A stretch of DNA of 21,404 nucleotides from Caldithrix sp. (GTDB lineage: Bacteria > KSB1 > UBA2214 > DYKH01). The stretch spans positions 1 through 21,404 of the forward strand of contig DYKH01000095.1 in the NCBI GenBank assembly GCA_020722685.1, given 5' to 3'. Of this stretch, positions 8,137 to 18,200 are shown piece after piece. Numbering within the stretch: position 1 is the stretch's first letter; the number at the start of each line of letters is the position of its first letter. The notes beneath the pieces are model-generated. The model saw nothing but the letters and a program-made list of their open reading frames with translations. It was not told the origin of the DNA and ran no database searches. The translations under genes were made by a program, and so were the position numbers.

Positions 8137-9942
8137 CTACTTGATCACCACGAACTTGCCGACCTGCGCCTTGCCGGAACTTTTGTCCTCGACCGTGAAA
8201 AGGTAAAGACCGCTGGAGATGGCTTGGCCGACGGAAGAGGTCAAATTCCAATCCTCATATCCTTGAACGGGACTGTCATGAATCAGAGTATGGATCAAAT
8301 CTCCGGCCAAGGTGTAAATCCGAATCTCGCATTGAGCCGGCAAATTGATGAACTGAACGCGTCGATCCTGCTCCATCCAGCGGTCGCGGGAGCCGGCCGG
8401 CTTTTCCCACGGTGGATTATAGGAATGGTACGGAATGTCGCCGCGATAGGGATTCGGCACCACGGCCACATCCCCGACGGTCATGGGCGGCTCCGTGCCC
8501 GGCACCGCTTTTAGCGCTCTGGCATTGACACTGGACTCTTGTGAAGGAAATTTGATCACCGCGTCCGGCTTGGAAAAAGCAGTCACCGAATAATAATACT
8601 CCAAATTGTTGAGTAGCCCCAGATCGACGTACTCATAGGTCAAGCCGGTGTTTTGACCGATCGCATCGTCAGCCCTATCGTATTCTGCTAATAAAGTCCA
8701 GGGTCCTTGGGCGCTCAAGGTGCTCTTGTACACCCGGTATCCTTCAAAGGGTTCAGAAGCATTATCCGGGCGGTACGGATCGTGGTATTTTTCCGGATCC
8801 ACATCTTCGGGGCCAGCCGACCACTTTAAGATTACCTGCCTATTTCTGGTTTCGATCCTAAGCGGCGGCGCCGGCGGTGGAGAAGGTACGTGAAAGTTCT
8901 GCTGGATCAGCCAATCCACATAGTCGGCATTTTTCAAGATTCCGTCCATGCCCTCGCCAAGAACCAAGGCGACCATAAAATGCAAGGTGTCACCGACCGA
9001 CGCAGAATAGGGTCCAAAAGAGACCATCGATTTGGTGCCATCGCCCGAGCTTGACTGCGGCTCCATGATATGCCCATCGGTCATTTGCCGGTAGCGCTCC
9101 GTGTCCCGGCTGGGCACGCCTTGCATCCTCCCGTTGTACCAGATATAAGTCAGGCTTGGGGGATTCGGACTGGGCGGAAAAACCTTCATCGCCACCGGAC
9201 TGAAGGCATTTCCATCCTCTCCACCAGGAAGGTCTACCGAGACGGACAGCATCTTCTCTTTGATGAAAAACGATTCATCATCCAGCCCATGGGCGTCGGT
9301 TAAGCCGTAGCCCACGTTGCCGTTATACCAGCTCGTGAGAAAAACCTGCTGCAAGTCGATCTTCTTCGGCACAATGTAATAGTTGAAAATGATGAATTCA
9401 TCCAACGGATGCGAGCTCCAAGCGTAGCTTGTTTGCACGACATCCAAGTACAGCGGCGTATGCGTGCTCACTCGCAGACTGGGCGGATTATAGTCGCTGT
9501 ACCTGCAAACGAAATCTTGGTCGGAAATGCCGACGTACTTGGGCCAATAGGGTATGTTGGCGGTATCGCCTCGGCTCACCACCCAAATAGTATCCCAGGC
9601 TGCATTAGTGGGATAAAACTCTCGCGGCGAAGATTCCCCATACGTGACCGAGACCAGGGTATCGTTTCCCACGACAGCGCCGATCCAAATGCCTGCTTCG
9701 GTGATGTGTTCTTCGCGGCTACCCGGCGGAAATTCGCAATTGATCAATCCGCGAAAATCAAAGGTGTTGTCATACTTTGCGTTCAGGCCGCCCACATTGG
9801 TCACCACCTGCCGCACTTTACCCACGTTGTGCAGCTTCCAGTCCAGTGTCGCTTGCTGGCTGAATACTGTAGTGCAGAAACAAATAACCATTGCAGGAAA
9901 GCTATATCGAAACATGCAAGGGAAAAGCCTCTGATCAAACAT
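8137..9942 (-). CDS. Secreted FN3/T9SS-sorted protein, tandem paralog 1
   Basis: This 601-residue protein is the first of the three paralogs to be transcribed, 109 bp after the TonB receptor. The family signature LDWKLHNVGKVRQ directly follows the signal peptide (to TTVFSQ). EFPPGSREEH, AGIWIGA, EFYPTNAA, SDQDFVCRYSDYN and VVQTSYAWSSHPLDEF follow. An FN3-like domain (about 365-470) and a VVPNPYRGD-to-VQVGKFVVIK sorting domain end it. Compared with its sisters it has an insert near the N-terminus (GGLNAKYDNTFDFRG). Its start is uncertain. The ATG at 9942 has no visible ribosome-binding site; the ATG at 9915 has AGAGG about 12 nt upstream and gives a more usual signal peptide. It is probably a surface-exposed T9SS cargo; its function is unknown. 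Confidence 0.8.
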   Translation of the reverse strand: MFDQRLFPCMFRYSFPAMVICFCTTVFSQQATLDWKLHNVGKVRQVVTNVGGLNAKYDNTFDFRGLINCEFPPGSREEHITEAGIWIGAVVGNDTLVSVTYGESSPREFYPTNAAWDTIWVVSRGDTANIPYWPKYVGISDQDFVCRYSDYNPPSLRVSTHTPLYLDVVQTSYAWSSHPLDEFIIFNYYIVPKKIDLQQVFLTSWYNGNVGYGLTDAHGLDDESFFIKEKMLSVSVDLPGGEDGNAFSPVAMKVFPPSPNPPSLTYIWYNGRMQGVPSRDTERYRQMTDGHIMEPQSSSGDGTKSMVSFGPYSASVGDTLHFMVALVLGEGMDGILKNADYVDWLIQQNFHVPSPPPAPPLRIETRNRQVILKWSAGPEDVDPEKYHDPYRPDNASEPFEGYRVYKSTLSAQGPWTLLAEYDRADDAIGQNTGLTYEYVDLGLLNNLEYYYSVTAFSKPDAVIKFPSQESSVNARALKAVPGTEPPMTVGDVAVVPNPYRGDIPYHSYNPPWEKPAGSRDRWMEQDRRVQFINLPAQCEIRIYTLAGDLIHTLIHDSPVQGYEDWNLTSSVGQAISSGLYLFTVEDKSSGKAQVGKFVVIK

Positions 9943-9971
9943 AGCTACGCCACGAATACGGAATCTTCCTC

Positions 9972-10031
9972 ATAATCATAATCATAATCGTAATCGTAAT
10001 CGTAATCCTAATCATAATCGTAATCGTGATT
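9972..10031. repeat. Degenerate 6-bp tandem repeat (ATAATC/GTAATC)
   Basis: About ten consecutive hexamers follow the pattern RTAATC: three ATAATC, three GTAATC, one CTAATC, one ATAATC, one GTAATC and a degenerate GTGATT. The array fills most of the gap between the TonB receptor and the first secreted paralog. Hexamers preserve frame if they expand, but the array is not in a gene here. It could change leader length or RNA structure before the paralog. Confidence 0.75.
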
Positions 10032-10051
10032 CGCTCTGGTTCATGTCAAAT

Positions 10052-12871
10052 CTACCAATCAATGCGCACGCCCAACTTGGCGTATCGTCCGGTGGAGAAC
10101 TGCCGCGGGTCCATGAGTCGGAACATGGTATACCAATCATAATACTGATTGGTGGGAGCGATCAGGTCGCCGTATTTGAACGGCTTGCCGGTCCAGTTAT
10201 TGAAGCCATAGTAAATTTGTATGTTCTTTTGGTCGAAGAGATTAAAAATATCGGCAAAGACGGAAAACTTGAGACCGGAGATGTTGAACGTTTTGCTTAT
10301 TTTCAAATCGGTAGAACTGGTAGAAGGCGCCACGGAAGTGTTTTCCTTCTTCTGCGCCTCAACAGGATCGGTGGTGCCGGGCGTATAAGGCTGTCCGGTG
10401 GAAAATCTGGAAAGGACGGTGAGGTTCCAATTGGCCGGCAGCTTCAGCCCAAACAGATTGATGTGTCTCTTTTCGGGCACATCCAATGAAGCCTGAAAGA
10501 TGATTTGATGTCGTATGTCCCAGTCCAACGGCCTTTCGCGGATAGGATTAGGGAAATCATTAATGGAGCGGATATAGTCCTCGAAAGCCGAAGAAGAATA
10601 GCCGTTGGCCCATTGCACGGTGTAGGTGAGCTTACCGGAGGTGAAATGAGAATATCGCTTTCTGAGCTCGAATTCCAAGCCGCGCGCCCGTCCATAACCC
10701 TTGTTATCATGCAGCTCGACCGGCAATCCGAGAGCCGCACGCAGATGGGTGGTGCCCACCTGTTGAGAAATGTCCTTGGTGTAACTTTTGATATCAATGG
10801 CCCAGTCAGTAGCCAGTTGCCTTGTTAGGCCGAACTCGTAGAGAATAGTCTGCTCATAATCCAGATGCGGATTGCCGGTGAAAGAGCCGGAGTAAGGGTC
10901 CCGATAATAGTATTGCAATTCGGGGAGCTGATTAAAGTGTCCATAGGAGAAAAAGACCACCGTCTCTGCCGAGATGGGAAAAGATATGCCGAATCTGGGA
11001 CTGATCTTGTATTTGAATCGGCCCCAATCCGCCTTCAAGCCGGTGGCCGCTTCCCAAGCGCGCTTCCAATCTTTTTTCATGATAGATTCACCGGGCATGA
11101 ACCAGTCGAAACGCACGCCCGCATTGATGATCAGACTTTCTCGCTCGAATTTATCCTGAATATAACTGCCGCCGATGGTGGGAAAGGCATTGAACACCCA
11201 ACGATTCTGACCGAATTCGGGAAAGGGCCCAGGAGGAGGGGCAAAATAATCGCCGCGGTTGTACTTGTACTCGCCATAATTGGAAAGCTTGACGCCACCG
11301 TCCTGAATGTCAATGTACTGAAGATCGTTGTACTTTACCTCCGCTCCCACTTTGATCAAATGCTCAGGATGAATTTGCGAGGTCAAGTCGCCTTTGAAGG
11401 TGAAAGTCTTGGTAAAGTCATCGCGCCAGAGGCTTTCGTAGCCCAATGCGTCATAGAATCCGGTGAGCGGCTCTGGCTGAGGGGCACTGATGTGACCTCG
11501 AAGAGAATCCGGCGGCTCATTGTAGGCTTTGGAAAATGTTTGGTAGTCGTACTCTTGGCCATTTTTGTAAAAAGTCCAAAAGTCAGAAGGATCTTGGCCA
11601 TCCAATGAACCTCGATATTTTACCACCAGATAGCCAAAGTTCAAATTGTAGAAAGTGGATTTTGACAGCACATGATTCAGTCTAAGGTTCAAGTTGCGGT
11701 TATCGCGGGCATAAGTGGACGAATGGTCAGGGTAGTATTTCCAGAGCCAATCGAACTGACTCCATTTTTTCCACGAGCCGTGAAAGCTCAAAGCCATTTC
11801 CAAATTTCCTGTCAGTCCCCAATTCAGCTTGGCATTCAGATTTCCGGTATTGTCCTGCTTCTCCCGAATCGATATCCCCGCGAAAGAAATGTCCTCCCGT
11901 GTTCGATGGTTGTTGTATGGCGTGTTGGTCAGGTCCGTATTGCCGGAGATAAAAAAGTTGACCTTTCCCGGAAGCTTTAGGCCCAGTTTGGGGAACAGGT
12001 TGCGAGTGATGAACTCCGGACCTCCGAGATAGAAGGACGTGTAGTGAGTGTCGTAGTATTCGCCAAAGGTTTTTGTGTTGTCCGTCTTGTATTCGACTCC
12101 GGCATGAAACTCTTCGCCACCGGAGCGTGTGGTAATATTGACCACTCCGGACTGCGCTTGACCATATTCGGCATTGAAAGCGCCGGTGATGAGCTCCATC
12201 TCTTGTACGTCCACCACGTTTAAATCCAGCACGTCCCTTCCACCGTAAATGGGATGTGTTACCGGCACTCCATCCACCATGTACAGTATTTCGCCGCCGC
12301 GCCCGCCTCGCACGTGCACATCCTTCAAGCTTTCATCGCGAACCTGAAGACGGGTTCCGTCCGTCAGCATGAGGGACTGCGGCGCCCCGGTTATCACAGC
12401 GCCGCCCTGCAGCTTGAATATGTCAACGGTCTGCTCCATCCCGGGAGTGGTCTTGATCTCTTGAGTGGATACGGTTCGACGGGTAGCGGTAATATCCGCT
12501 TGCACCAATGATTGCTCAGCCGTGATGGTCAACGTCGGGAACTGGATGGCCGTGGATTCCATATCAAAGTTGAGCTTTACCGTCAAGTCCACATGCACAT
12601 CGACATTGGTAATCGTCTTGGTGTGGTAGCCAATGTAACGGGCCTCCAAGTCATACTTGCCGGGTGGAACCCGCAGAATAAAGTAATTGCCATTGGCATC
12701 TGCCATGGCGCCGAGGTCCGTGCCCTTGACGATAATGTTTGCCCCGGCCAACGGCTCTCCGTTTTGCTTGTCCTTGACTGTTCCGGCAATCTTGCCGGTG
12801 TTGCCGGCGAAAAGGGCGCCGTACCAAAACAAGAGAACAAGTATCGTCGTGACATTTCCAAAAGCTTTCAC
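10052..12871 (-). CDS. TonB-dependent outer-membrane receptor
   Basis: This 939-residue protein has a signal peptide (to ALFAGN). A carboxypeptidase-like regulatory domain follows (about 26-110: GKIAGTVKDKQNGEPLAGAN, then ANGNYFILRVPPGKYDLEAR), then a TonB plug (about 130-255). The plug includes VHVRGGRGGEILYMVDGVPV and ITGAFNAEYGQAQSGVVNIT. A roughly 680-residue beta barrel ends in KLGVRIDW, a plausible barrel-end signal with a terminal aromatic residue. Such receptors take up large or scarce substrates using TonB-ExbBD energy. The plug style matches SusC/Oar-like receptors, but no SusD gene is adjacent. The start is read as GTG at 12871, because AAAGGAG lies about 8 nt upstream; a TTG further upstream at 12895 has no such site. 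Its position after two lipoproteins and before secreted paralogs suggests a joint uptake complex (inference). Confidence 0.92.
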   Translation of the reverse strand: MKAFGNVTTILVLLFWYGALFAGNTGKIAGTVKDKQNGEPLAGANIIVKGTDLGAMADANGNYFILRVPPGKYDLEARYIGYHTKTITNVDVHVDLTVKLNFDMESTAIQFPTLTITAEQSLVQADITATRRTVSTQEIKTTPGMEQTVDIFKLQGGAVITGAPQSLMLTDGTRLQVRDESLKDVHVRGGRGGEILYMVDGVPVTHPIYGGRDVLDLNVVDVQEMELITGAFNAEYGQAQSGVVNITTRSGGEEFHAGVEYKTDNTKTFGEYYDTHYTSFYLGGPEFITRNLFPKLGLKLPGKVNFFISGNTDLTNTPYNNHRTREDISFAGISIREKQDNTGNLNAKLNWGLTGNLEMALSFHGSWKKWSQFDWLWKYYPDHSSTYARDNRNLNLRLNHVLSKSTFYNLNFGYLVVKYRGSLDGQDPSDFWTFYKNGQEYDYQTFSKAYNEPPDSLRGHISAPQPEPLTGFYDALGYESLWRDDFTKTFTFKGDLTSQIHPEHLIKVGAEVKYNDLQYIDIQDGGVKLSNYGEYKYNRGDYFAPPPGPFPEFGQNRWVFNAFPTIGGSYIQDKFERESLIINAGVRFDWFMPGESIMKKDWKRAWEAATGLKADWGRFKYKISPRFGISFPISAETVVFFSYGHFNQLPELQYYYRDPYSGSFTGNPHLDYEQTILYEFGLTRQLATDWAIDIKSYTKDISQQVGTTHLRAALGLPVELHDNKGYGRARGLEFELRKRYSHFTSGKLTYTVQWANGYSSSAFEDYIRSINDFPNPIRERPLDWDIRHQIIFQASLDVPEKRHINLFGLKLPANWNLTVLSRFSTGQPYTPGTTDPVEAQKKENTSVAPSTSSTDLKISKTFNISGLKFSVFADIFNLFDQKNIQIYYGFNNWTGKPFKYGDLIAPTNQYYDWYTMFRLMDPRQFSTGRYAKLGVRIDW

Positions 12872-13049
12872 AAAAAATACTCCTTTTTCAGCCAATAACA
12901 GTTTGCACCATCATGCAATGAAAAAACTTCTGAGCGGAATGTCGTTACCAGCCATCTAACCGATCAAAGCCTGACAACTGAAGAGGTGCGCAGATCTATG
13001 ACAGCCTTCGAAGCATGCTGCAGATGAGTCGCTCCGCGTGTGATCGAAG

Positions 13050-14507
13050 CTAATAACCCAAGCTGCGCAGGATTTCCTCGGCCAGAATTTTTGCATCATC
13101 CATGCGAATAAAATAGATCGGAAAACCAAAGACGACGGCATCAAAACTGGTTCCATAATAACGTAGACCACATGGACGGCCTCTATACTGCACCCATGAG
13201 CTGTTGTTCAGGTTTTTGTAGGTGTAGATGACATCGGTAAATCCCGCACGTGAAGGCATGAGATTGATTTGATCCAGCTTGCCATAGTAAGGAAAGGCCT
13301 TGGCCAACTTGGCCGAATCGACGCGAATGTCGGTAAAAGTCCCAATGCCGTTCGCGCCGATAAAGTCAGGCACCGGCGCGGTCTCATCAGCAATGTTAAT
13401 GTGCAGATAATCGTGTATGAACGTTCCTTCGGCAAAACTCTGCGGGAATGAGGCTAAAGGAGCAAATGACTTGAGGATTCGCCAACCGCTCATGATGAGA
13501 TCGCCACCGACGTTAAGATAGTCCATGACGTCGACGATATGCTGCGGCAGCTTGTGGGCAGCGCTGCTGGCGCTGTACGAATTATCTGCATGCCAGATCA
13601 TCAGTTGGTAATGGCTCAAGGTATCCTTAGGGGGGAATCCCTTCTTAGCATAATCCCATGAATTGTCCGCGCCAAAGATTTCTGCATAAAATTTATCGAC
13701 ATCCTCATCAGTTGCCGTGACGCCCGCCGGAAAGCTTTTTTCAGTCGTCTCGTCAATGATGAGAATTTTCTTATCGAACACCGGAGTAATGAGTCGAACC
13801 ACAACAGAGTCTCCAATCGGATCAACCAGATTGGTATTATCCCGCGAGGTCACCCGAATCGTGTGTTTGCCTTCCAAAGGTACAAAGTTATCCGGAGTGA
13901 TGTACAAGGTAGTGTCCGTTTCCCAATGCCACGCTCCTCTGTCGACCGCCCAGGCGTACTCCACGATCTCCCCTTGTACATCCTTATCCTCAGCGGTAAA
14001 AGTGATCTGAACGCCGAACCACCAATCAGTAGTTTGCGGGATGGCGAAGAATTGTTGGTTTTGGCTTGGGACCAGCAGCTTGGTTTCCGGAAAGGTGGTC
14101 TTGTAGGTGTAGAATCGCTTCTCTGCCGGTGTAGGATCCGCCTCTCCCTTGTTGTCAATGGCGCGAATCTGGAATCTTTGATAGTTCAGATCGTCGCTGG
14201 ATTCAAAGGCTATGGTCAAACTTGTCTTGTCCGTTTTTTTCCAAGGTTGAACGACCGAGTCTGCTGCAAATATATGACGGGTAATGTAGCGATATTCGTA
14301 AGCCACGATATAGCCATCGTTGTCTTCCCCGTCCCAATGTAGAGTGGCCAATGCAAAAATCGTGTCATTGGGCACTGGTATGTTAGCCAACGTGGTATTA
14401 GGCGGCTGATTAGGAAAGGCCGGCGAGGTTTCCCGGCTACACGTTTGCCAAAGGAGGACACCCAGAATGCCTAATAGTACACTCGCTATCTTTATGGTCG
14501 TTTTCAT
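13050..14507 (-). CDS. Lipoprotein-like protein with Ig-like and GATase-like domains
   Basis: This 485-residue protein begins with a hydrophobic segment ending in LLWQTCSRE. Cys23 is a possible lipidation site, although the residues before it are atypical for a lipobox. Two Ig-like or FN3-like segments follow (about 30-135, with LHWDGEDNDGYIVAYEYRYI, and about 140-260). The C-terminal 220 residues look alpha/beta, starting KKILIIDET. They contain YQLMIWHADN and NVGGDLIMSGWRIL, resembling class I glutamine-amidotransferase-like folds of the ThuA type. No clear catalytic Cys-His-Glu triad was identified. The ATG at 14507 has AAGGA 5-6 nt upstream, inside the 12-bp gap after the preceding gene, so translation is probably coupled. 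It may act as a surface partner of the TonB receptor in place of SusD (inference). Confidence 0.75.
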   Translation of the reverse strand: MKTTIKIASVLLGILGVLLWQTCSRETSPAFPNQPPNTTLANIPVPNDTIFALATLHWDGEDNDGYIVAYEYRYITRHIFAADSVVQPWKKTDKTSLTIAFESSDDLNYQRFQIRAIDNKGEADPTPAEKRFYTYKTTFPETKLLVPSQNQQFFAIPQTTDWWFGVQITFTAEDKDVQGEIVEYAWAVDRGAWHWETDTTLYITPDNFVPLEGKHTIRVTSRDNTNLVDPIGDSVVVRLITPVFDKKILIIDETTEKSFPAGVTATDEDVDKFYAEIFGADNSWDYAKKGFPPKDTLSHYQLMIWHADNSYSASSAAHKLPQHIVDVMDYLNVGGDLIMSGWRILKSFAPLASFPQSFAEGTFIHDYLHINIADETAPVPDFIGANGIGTFTDIRVDSAKLAKAFPYYGKLDQINLMPSRAGFTDVIYTYKNLNNSSWVQYRGRPCGLRYYGTSFDAVVFGFPIYFIRMDDAKILAEEILRSLGY

Positions 14508-14519
14508 CACATTCCTTGC

Positions 14520-15131
14520 TTATTTATGATAAGTCACTCCGGTTATGGTCATCTCCCGGGTAAACTGGTAGGAGTCACGATATCTACTTACGGATTTGAA
14601 CGGACTTATGAGGACATTGATTTCCGTTACTTGATTCTCATCGACTCTGAATTCATAGGGCAAATCCTTCATGGAAGTGGTGCCCTCCGGCAGCTTGACC
14701 GGAATTTCCAGGTACCCTAATTTTACCAGAGAACCCGTCACGCCAAATTGCAGCTTGTTGTAGTTACCCGGTGGAACATAGGATTCAAAAATAGTAAAGA
14801 GGGCATACTGACCCTCCTTTCTTTCGAGGATGTTGTAGGTAACGTCTTCCTGTCGATAGCTGTTTTTGTCTTTGAACAAGAAGGCAAATCGCTCGCCTGA
14901 ATAGACTTTTCCTTGGAAAATGGTTACGCCAAAAAAGTCCCCTTCCGAAACCGTAAAGGTCCGGCTCAAAACGGTAATCTGGGTATCTGCGGGATCGGAT
15001 TGTAAAGTAACTCGCAGGATGCCCGGTTTAGGCGAGCTTTCTATCCCGGTGCTACAATTCAAGAACCAAAAAGAGGCGCCCATAAGCAGTGCTGCTGCGC
15101 ATGTAATACTAAAATGTTTCTTTGCGGTCAT
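14520..15131 (-). CDS. Small putative lipoprotein, unknown function
   Basis: This 203-residue protein has an N-terminal hydrophobic segment ending WFLNCSTG. Cys26 is a candidate lipidated residue, but Asn at -1 is unusual. The mature part is beta-rich (ILRVTLQSDPADTQITVLSR; YVPPGNYNKLQFGVTG), with a Gly-Asn-Tyr turn common in Ig-like outer-membrane lipoproteins. No family was recognised. The start was set at the ATG at 15131 because AAGGG lies about 8 nt upstream; the ATG at 15146 has no ribosome-binding site. It is 12 bp from the next gene, and the pair looks like one translational unit. The 122-bp gap before it carries a strong hairpin, so its expression relative to the LamG gene may be lowered by attenuation. 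Confidence 0.7.
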   Translation of the reverse strand: MTAKKHFSITCAAALLMGASFWFLNCSTGIESSPKPGILRVTLQSDPADTQITVLSRTFTVSEGDFFGVTIFQGKVYSGERFAFLFKDKNSYRQEDVTYNILERKEGQYALFTIFESYVPPGNYNKLQFGVTGSLVKLGYLEIPVKLPEGTTSMKDLPYEFRVDENQVTEINVLISPFKSVSRYRDSYQFTREMTITGVTYHK

Positions 15132-15208
15132 CCAATTGCCCTTCATAGTTCAGAAAACCATATTCCCCTTCCCGCGCTTGGCCCACGGTATCTCCGGCTG
15201 CTGAGAAA

Positions 15209-15239
15209 TCGGGGCCGATTCCTGCTGATTCGGCCCCGA
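15209..15239 (-). terminator. GC-rich hairpin after the LamG gene
   Basis: TCGGGGCCGA (15209-15218) pairs perfectly with TCGGCCCCGA (15230-15239) around an 11-nt loop. It begins 14 nt past the LamG stop codon in the transcribed direction and is followed on the minus strand by TTTCTC. This fits a partial intrinsic terminator or an mRNA 3'-end stabiliser. It would raise the highly expressed LamG product over the downstream lipoprotein-receptor genes. The T-run is short, so complete termination is unlikely. Confidence 0.55.
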
Positions 15240-15253
15240 ATTCAAGAACAGTC

Positions 15254-18200
15254 CTATTTCACGAATAGCATTTTAAGCACCTTAGTATAGCTCTTGGACC
15301 GTAATCTGTAAAGGTATACGCCGCTGGCAGTTTGCTGACCCAAATCATTGGTTCCATCCCAGGTGACCGAATATTGCCCTGCCGACACGTTCTTATCGAA
15401 CAAGGTCCTGACCTTTCTTCCCAGCAGATCATAGACGATGACGGACACCCTTTCCGAATTTGGAATGGCAAAAGTGATTTCGGTCGTAGGATTGAATGGA
15501 TTGGGGTAGTTTTGCCAAAGAGCGTATTCTTTCGGCGTTTCTACGCCGCCCTTCTTTCCTACACCGGTAGTCAGCCCGGCAGCCGGATAATTGTACAGCC
15601 TAAATTCATCCATCCTGCCTTTGAAAGTACGCTTCTCCCACGGCGGCGTCTGACCCGTCACCGTGATGTTATGCGCATTCCCAATCCGCAACGGCGCTAC
15701 CGGCGTGATCGGCGGACTCACCACCGGATTCCCCTTCTGCTGGATCACTCGACCCGTCAGATCACTCATCTGAAATACCGCACTGTCACTCGATACCTCA
15801 TAAATCAGATGATACCACCGACCCACTTGCAGCAAACTATCCATCACAAGCGCATTCTGTCCGCCCGCCTGCTGCTCAAACCGCGCACTGATCACCCGCG
15901 GGTTACCCTCTGTTCGGATCGCATAGTTCATCGCACCCCAATTGTCATACGTCAACGGCCGGATGATGATCCGCGTATACTCCACTAACGTGTCCGGCTT
16001 CATCCAAAAATCCAACGTGAACTCATTGTTGGACAAAAACGGCGAATCAATGTCCAAACGCGTACTATCCCCAGGAAAGTACATGGACTTGCTCCCCACC
16101 GCCGCATCATCACTGTAGCTCGGCGTCCCACGCACCGTCACCACATTCTTGTACGCCGACAAATCCTGCGGCACACCCTGACCCTCTTCAAAAGTCAACC
16201 ACAACGTCTGCGTGTTGGCCTCGAAAATCGCAAAGGTGAAATAACTCGGATTCTCTAATGCCTCCGCCGTCGCCGGATTCGTCGTCCGATACCCACTGTT
16301 ATCCTCCGCCGACACGTAGTACCGGATGATGCTGCCCAATGGCTGCCCCGGTATCTGCCCGCTATACACATCATTCGCACCACCCACCAGCGCCACCTCC
16401 TGCCAGCTACCACCTACATTGTAATGCAGGCTCGCCTTGGTGATCGTCCCTGCCGAGCCGATCTTCTTGATCGTCGCCTTCACCTCATACGAGCTCACCG
16501 TCGTCGGCTGATTCGGCAACGACGTCACTCCCACCACCACCGGCGGCATGGCAAAGTTCCGCACCACATCACTGATCCGTATCTCATCCACAAATCCGTC
16601 CAACCACGAATCCACACTCGGATCCGCAATCTTCTTCGATCCCGCCCAGCCAATATGCAGATCCTGCTCCGTCGTGTTCGGCGGATCGTTCAACACCGGA
16701 TCATAGCTCCGTGCCTGAAAATCCAACAACTCCTTCTGATCATTGTGTACCATCTGAATCAACAGATGATTGGCCGTGTCTCGGATCATCGTCAAATGCA
16801 CCCACTTCCCCGGCTCAAATACATTGTTCGCCGAGGAATTCGATATGAAACTGTCCGTCGCCTTGCAATAATAACCCGTGTGGAACAGCCGATTGTCTCC
16901 CCACATCTCCACCCAGTAATTCGGATGCCAAAAGACATCATCCCCTGGCTTCATTACCAAGCGCGGCACCCATCGCCACTCCCCGGCCACATCCCCAAAG
17001 GTGAAAATGTTCACCCACCCTTCGATCGTCCAATCGCCCGTCAAATCTAACGTCGACGTGTCCGCTACTGTAATGTACGACGAGTCGCTCTGCGAGCTGT
17101 TGCTCAACCGCACGCATTGCCCCAATCCCAACGCATCGTTCGGCAAAAAGTAATACACACCGTGCGGCACCGCGTCCCCGGACATGACCGACTCGTTGTT
17201 AAAATCACCATCAAAATGCAGTAACAATCGCGTGTGATCATCCACTACATAAGGACCACCAATGGGTTCTCCCACGACCGGCGGCTTGGTCAATCCGGCG
17301 GCTGGGTAGTTGTACAGCTTGAATTCATCCATCCTGCCTTTGAAGGTGCGCTTCTCCCACGGCGGCGTCTGACCCGTCACCGTGATGTTATGCGCATTCC
17401 CAATCCGCAACGGCGCTACCGGCGTGATCGGCGGACTCACCACCGGATTCCCCTTCTGCTGGATCACTCGACCCGTCAGATCACTCATCTGAAATACCGC
17501 ACTGTCACTCGATACCTCATAAATCAGATGATACCACCGACCCACTTGCAGCAAACTATCCATCACAAGCGCATTCTGTCCGCCCGCCTGCTGCTCAAAC
17601 CGCGCACTGATCACCCGCGGGTTACCCTCTGTTCGGATCGCATAGTTCATCGCACCCCAATTGTCATACGTCAACGGCCGGATGATGATCCGCGTATACT
17701 CCACTAACGTGTCCGGCTTCATCCAAAAATCCAACGTGAACTCATTGTTGGACAAAAACGGCGAATCAATGTCCAAACGCGTACTATCCCCAGGAAAGTA
17801 CATGGACTTGCTCCCCACCGCCGCATCATCACTGTAGCTCGGCGTCCCACGCACCGTCACCACATTCTTGTACGCCGACAAATCCTGCGGCACACCCTGA
17901 CCCTCTTCAAAAGTCAACCACAACGTCTGCGTGTTGGCCTCGAAAATCGCAAAGGTGAAATAACTCGGATTCTCTAATGCCTCCGCCGTCGCCGGATTCG
18001 TCGTCCGATACCCACTGTTATCCTCCGCCGACACGTAGTACCGGATGATGCTGCCCAATGGCTGCCCCGGTATCTGCCCGCTATACACATCATTCGCACC
18101 ACCCACCAGCGCCACCTCCTGCCAGCTACCACCTACATTGTAATGCAGGCTCGCCTTGGTGATCGTCCCTGCCGAGCCGATCTTCTTGATCGTCGCCTTC

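Noticed and set aside
10865..11608. 247-codon plus-strand frame opposite the TonB receptor
   Set aside because: It overlaps the well-supported beta-barrel coding region and has no recognisable domain.
13413..13420. GAACGTTC palindrome resembling an operator core
   Set aside because: It lies inside a coding region and lacks the flanking GCAA/TTGC bases of the operator at 20531-20542.
16424..17050. 208-codon plus-strand frame, repeated exactly at 18143-18769, rich in His and Arg
   Set aside because: It lies opposite the LamG gene. The lack of stops follows from the G-ending codon bias of the real gene, and no domain is recognisable.
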